64,000 nt of DNA, from positions 1-64,000 of the forward strand of contig NZ_BCTL01000042.1 in the NCBI RefSeq assembly GCF_001571265.1, in the 5' to 3' direction. A program made the position numbers and the translations under genes. Positions 62,382-64,000 of this stretch are shown here, piece after piece. The number at the start of each line of letters is the position of its first letter. Position 1 is the first letter of the stretch. The notes under the pieces are model-generated. The model did no database searches and was not told where the DNA came from. It saw only the letters and a list, made by a program, of their open reading frames with translations. Source of the DNA: Cedecea neteri NBRC 105707 = ATCC 33855 (GTDB lineage: Bacteria; Pseudomonadota; Gammaproteobacteria; Enterobacterales; Enterobacteriaceae).

Positions 62382-63044
62382 ATGAAAAAAGAGCTGCCTG
62401 CCCAGATGCTGAGCGAGAAAATCGCCGAAACTGTTCGCCATAAAATCATCATTGGGGAGCTTGTGCCCGGCACGCGTCTGTCTGAGGCCGCGCTCAGCGA
62501 GCAGCTGGATATTTCACGCAATACGCTGCGTGAGGTGTTTCGGATGCTGACCCAGGAAGGATTGCTGCGCTATGAGCCCAATCGGGGCGTGTACGTGGCG
62601 GTGCCGGATATGGCAGACATCCTCGACATCTACCGTATTCGCCGCTTAATTGAGTGCGACGCGCTAGCCCACGCCTATCCGCTGCATCCCGCCGTCACAA
62701 AAATGGAGGCAGCCGTGGAAGAAGCGCGGCAGCATCGCCAGAGCAGCGACTGGCGCAGCGTGGGAACGGCCAACATGAAGTTTCATACCGCGATTGTCGA
62801 ACTTGCCGACAGCGAACGCCTGATTCGCCTCTACCGTAATATCTCCGCAGAGTTAAGGCTGGCGTTCGGCCACCTGAACGATCCGGAAATGCTTTACGCG
62901 CCTTATATCGAGAAAAATGCGCATATCCTCGCCCTGCTCAACGACGGTAATAATGCCCAGGCCGCCGCAACGCTCGCCGAATATCTGGAGCTTTCCGAGC
63001 GCACGGTGCTGGCGGCGTGGTCGCGGCATCAGCAGTCCCACTGA
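62382..63044 (+). CDS. GntR/FadR-family regulator of the 5-oxoproline operon
   Basis: 220 residues. The winged helix spans about 8-75 (KIAETVRHKIIIGELVPGTRLSEAALSEQLDISRNTLREVFRMLTQEGLLRYEPNRGVYV), and a FCD ligand domain follows, with MADILDIYRIRRLIECDAL and FHTAIVELADSERL typical of the group. It is divergent from the operon and shares the 357-base regulatory spacer with it, so substrate induction through this protein is likely on top of nitrogen control. Confidence 0.88.
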   Translation: MKKELPAQMLSEKIAETVRHKIIIGELVPGTRLSEAALSEQLDISRNTLREVFRMLTQEGLLRYEPNRGVYVAVPDMADILDIYRIRRLIECDALAHAYPLHPAVTKMEAAVEEARQHRQSSDWRSVGTANMKFHTAIVELADSERLIRLYRNISAELRLAFGHLNDPEMLYAPYIEKNAHILALLNDGNNAQAAATLAEYLELSERTVLAAWSRHQQSH

Positions 63045-63049
63045 TACCG

Positions 63050-64000
63050 CTATTTTCTTAGCGGCTCATTTTTCATAAACAGCGCCAGAACAAAGCCCAG
63101 CACCACAACGCCCGCCGAAATCATAAACACGGAATGAATCGCCGAACCAAAGGCCTGCAGATAATCGTTACGGATCGCCGCAGGCAGCTGGTGTACCGCC
63201 TGCGCACCAAGCTGGCGAGGCAGTTGAGTACCTTCGGGGATCAGCGTCTCAAGATTGCTGCGCAGCACGGAGGTGAACACCGCGCCGAACGCGGCCACGC
63301 CGATTGAGCCGCCGATGGAGCGAAACAACGTTGCACTTGAGGTCGCTACGCCAATAAGTTTTATTTCCACGCTGTTCTGCACGGCCAGCACCTGCATTAC
63401 CATTCCAAGTCCTAGCCCCAGAAGGCCAACGTACAGGTAAAGCGTGGTCAGCGGCGTATCCAGCTTTAGCGTCCCGAGCAGCGCCATGGCGATAAAACTC
63501 AGCAGCGTTCCGATAATCGGAAAAATACGGTAGCGGCCTATTTTACTGATGATGCGCCCGCTGATGATTGAGGTCAGGATAAGCCCGCCCATCAGCGGCA
63601 GCATTTGCATGCCCGCCTGGGACGGAGTAGAAAACTTTACCACCTGCAGGTAGAGCGGCAAAAAGGTCATCGAGCCAAACAGCGACATGCCGATGATGAA
63701 CCCGACCAGGCAGCTCAGTAAAAAGGTGCGGTTACGAAACAGATGCAGCGGGATCATCGGCTCAATGGCCAGCCGCTCTTCATAGATAAAACCGATGAGC
63801 GTCACGACAAAGAACGCAAAGATACACCACAGCTGTGGGTCAGACCACGCCATGACCGTGCCGCCTTCGCTAGTGAATAAAATCAGGCAGGTGAGTGAAA
63901 TTGTCAGGTAGCCCGCGCCAAGAAAATCAATCTGGTGGCGAATGCGCGCCGTCTGGGATTTCAACACCGCACCAATGACCAGCAGGGCAAAAATGCCCAG
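63050..64000 (-). CDS. DHA2-family MFS exporter, C-terminal part (runs off the window)
   Basis: 317 residues are visible; the frame stays open to the last base, so the N-terminal part of the gene lies beyond 64000. It has seven to eight hydrophobic segments. The sequence IEPMIPLHLFRNRTFLLSCLVGF and VGVATSSATLFRSIGGSIGVAAFGAVF are typical of the second half of 14-helix EmrB/QacA-type drug exporters. Substrate is unknown. It is convergent with the GntR gene, ending 5 bases from it. Confidence 0.82.
   Translation of the reverse strand: MGIFALLVIGAVLKSQTARIRHQIDFLGAGYLTISLTCLILFTSEGGTVMAWSDPQLWCIFAFFVVTLIGFIYEERLAIEPMIPLHLFRNRTFLLSCLVGFIIGMSLFGSMTFLPLYLQVVKFSTPSQAGMQMLPLMGGLILTSIISGRIISKIGRYRIFPIIGTLLSFIAMALLGTLKLDTPLTTLYLYVGLLGLGLGMVMQVLAVQNSVEIKLIGVATSSATLFRSIGGSIGVAAFGAVFTSVLRSNLETLIPEGTQLPRQLGAQAVHQLPAAIRNDYLQAFGSAIHSVFMISAGVVVLGFVLALFMKNEPLRK

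Noticed and set aside
1-64000. CRISPR arrays, insertion sequences, rRNA genes
   Set aside because: I saw no regularly spaced direct repeats with unique spacers, no transposase gene or terminal inverted repeats, and no rRNA sequence in the window.

Overview
This window is chromosomal DNA of an enteric gammaproteobacterium (Enterobacterales, most likely Enterobacteriaceae, GC-rich and not Escherichia itself). The first 31 kb follow the gene order known from the E. coli 2.3-2.5 Mb region: yfcJ, fabB, mnmC, yfcL, epmC, yfcA, mepA, aroC, prmB, smrB, sixA, fadJ, fadI, yfcZ, fadL, mlaA, yfdC and the arginine tRNA argW. Two blocks break that order. One is a four-gene operon between fadL and mlaA. The other is a complete ccmABCDEFGH cytochrome c maturation operon between mlaA and yfdC. 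I cannot name the genus from sequence alone.

Region by region. 0-16.8 kb: core genes for fatty-acid synthesis and degradation, tRNA and protein modification, and the shikimate end step, with recognisable FadR and FabR operators. 16.8-22.8 kb: a translationally coupled operon of three SPFH/HflKC-like membrane proteins (one with a His-rich tail) and a P1B-type ATPase. Its promoter region holds a near-perfect Zur box. I regard this as the best candidate for an undescribed system: a zinc-starvation membrane complex built from HflK/HflC paralogues. 22.9-30 kb: mlaA and ccmA-H. 31.2-34.2 kb: an AT-rich island directly downstream of the tRNA-Arg gene, with a TPR plus HEPN (probable RNase) pair and a structured RNA that resembles phage C4-type antisense RNA. 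34.3-45.3 kb: accessory genes: yaiL, several secreted proteins of unknown role, a NUDIX hydrolase, an MFS/LysR pair, a broken FAD oxidoreductase gene, and an AraC-controlled FUSC/DUF1656/HlyD efflux set.

45.3-55.4 kb: ymjA, an RluA-type pseudouridine synthase, a DUF4160/DUF2442 pair, then a polyamine catabolism cluster. That cluster holds a Tat-exported spermidine dehydrogenase-like flavoprotein, a triheme cytochrome c, a SnoaL-like protein, an aminobutyraldehyde dehydrogenase-like enzyme, a GntR regulator, a stand-alone Cache sensor and an APC permease. The cytochrome should be a client of the Ccm system encoded 20 kb away. 55.5-56.6 kb: a Fic protein with its own tandem repeats upstream. 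56.6-63.0 kb: a 5-oxoproline (pyroglutamate) utilisation operon: Nramp-fold transporter, pxpA, fused pxpBC and a one-piece biotin carboxylase/BCCP. It is preceded by a clear sigma-54 promoter and two NtrC sites three helical turns apart, with a divergent GntR regulator. 63.0-64.0 kb: the C-terminal part of a DHA2-family exporter that runs off the window.

For many genes I chose an internal start on the basis of ribosome binding sites and remembered family lengths; these choices are stated in the entries. Family assignments come from recognition of sequence and motifs, not from database searches.
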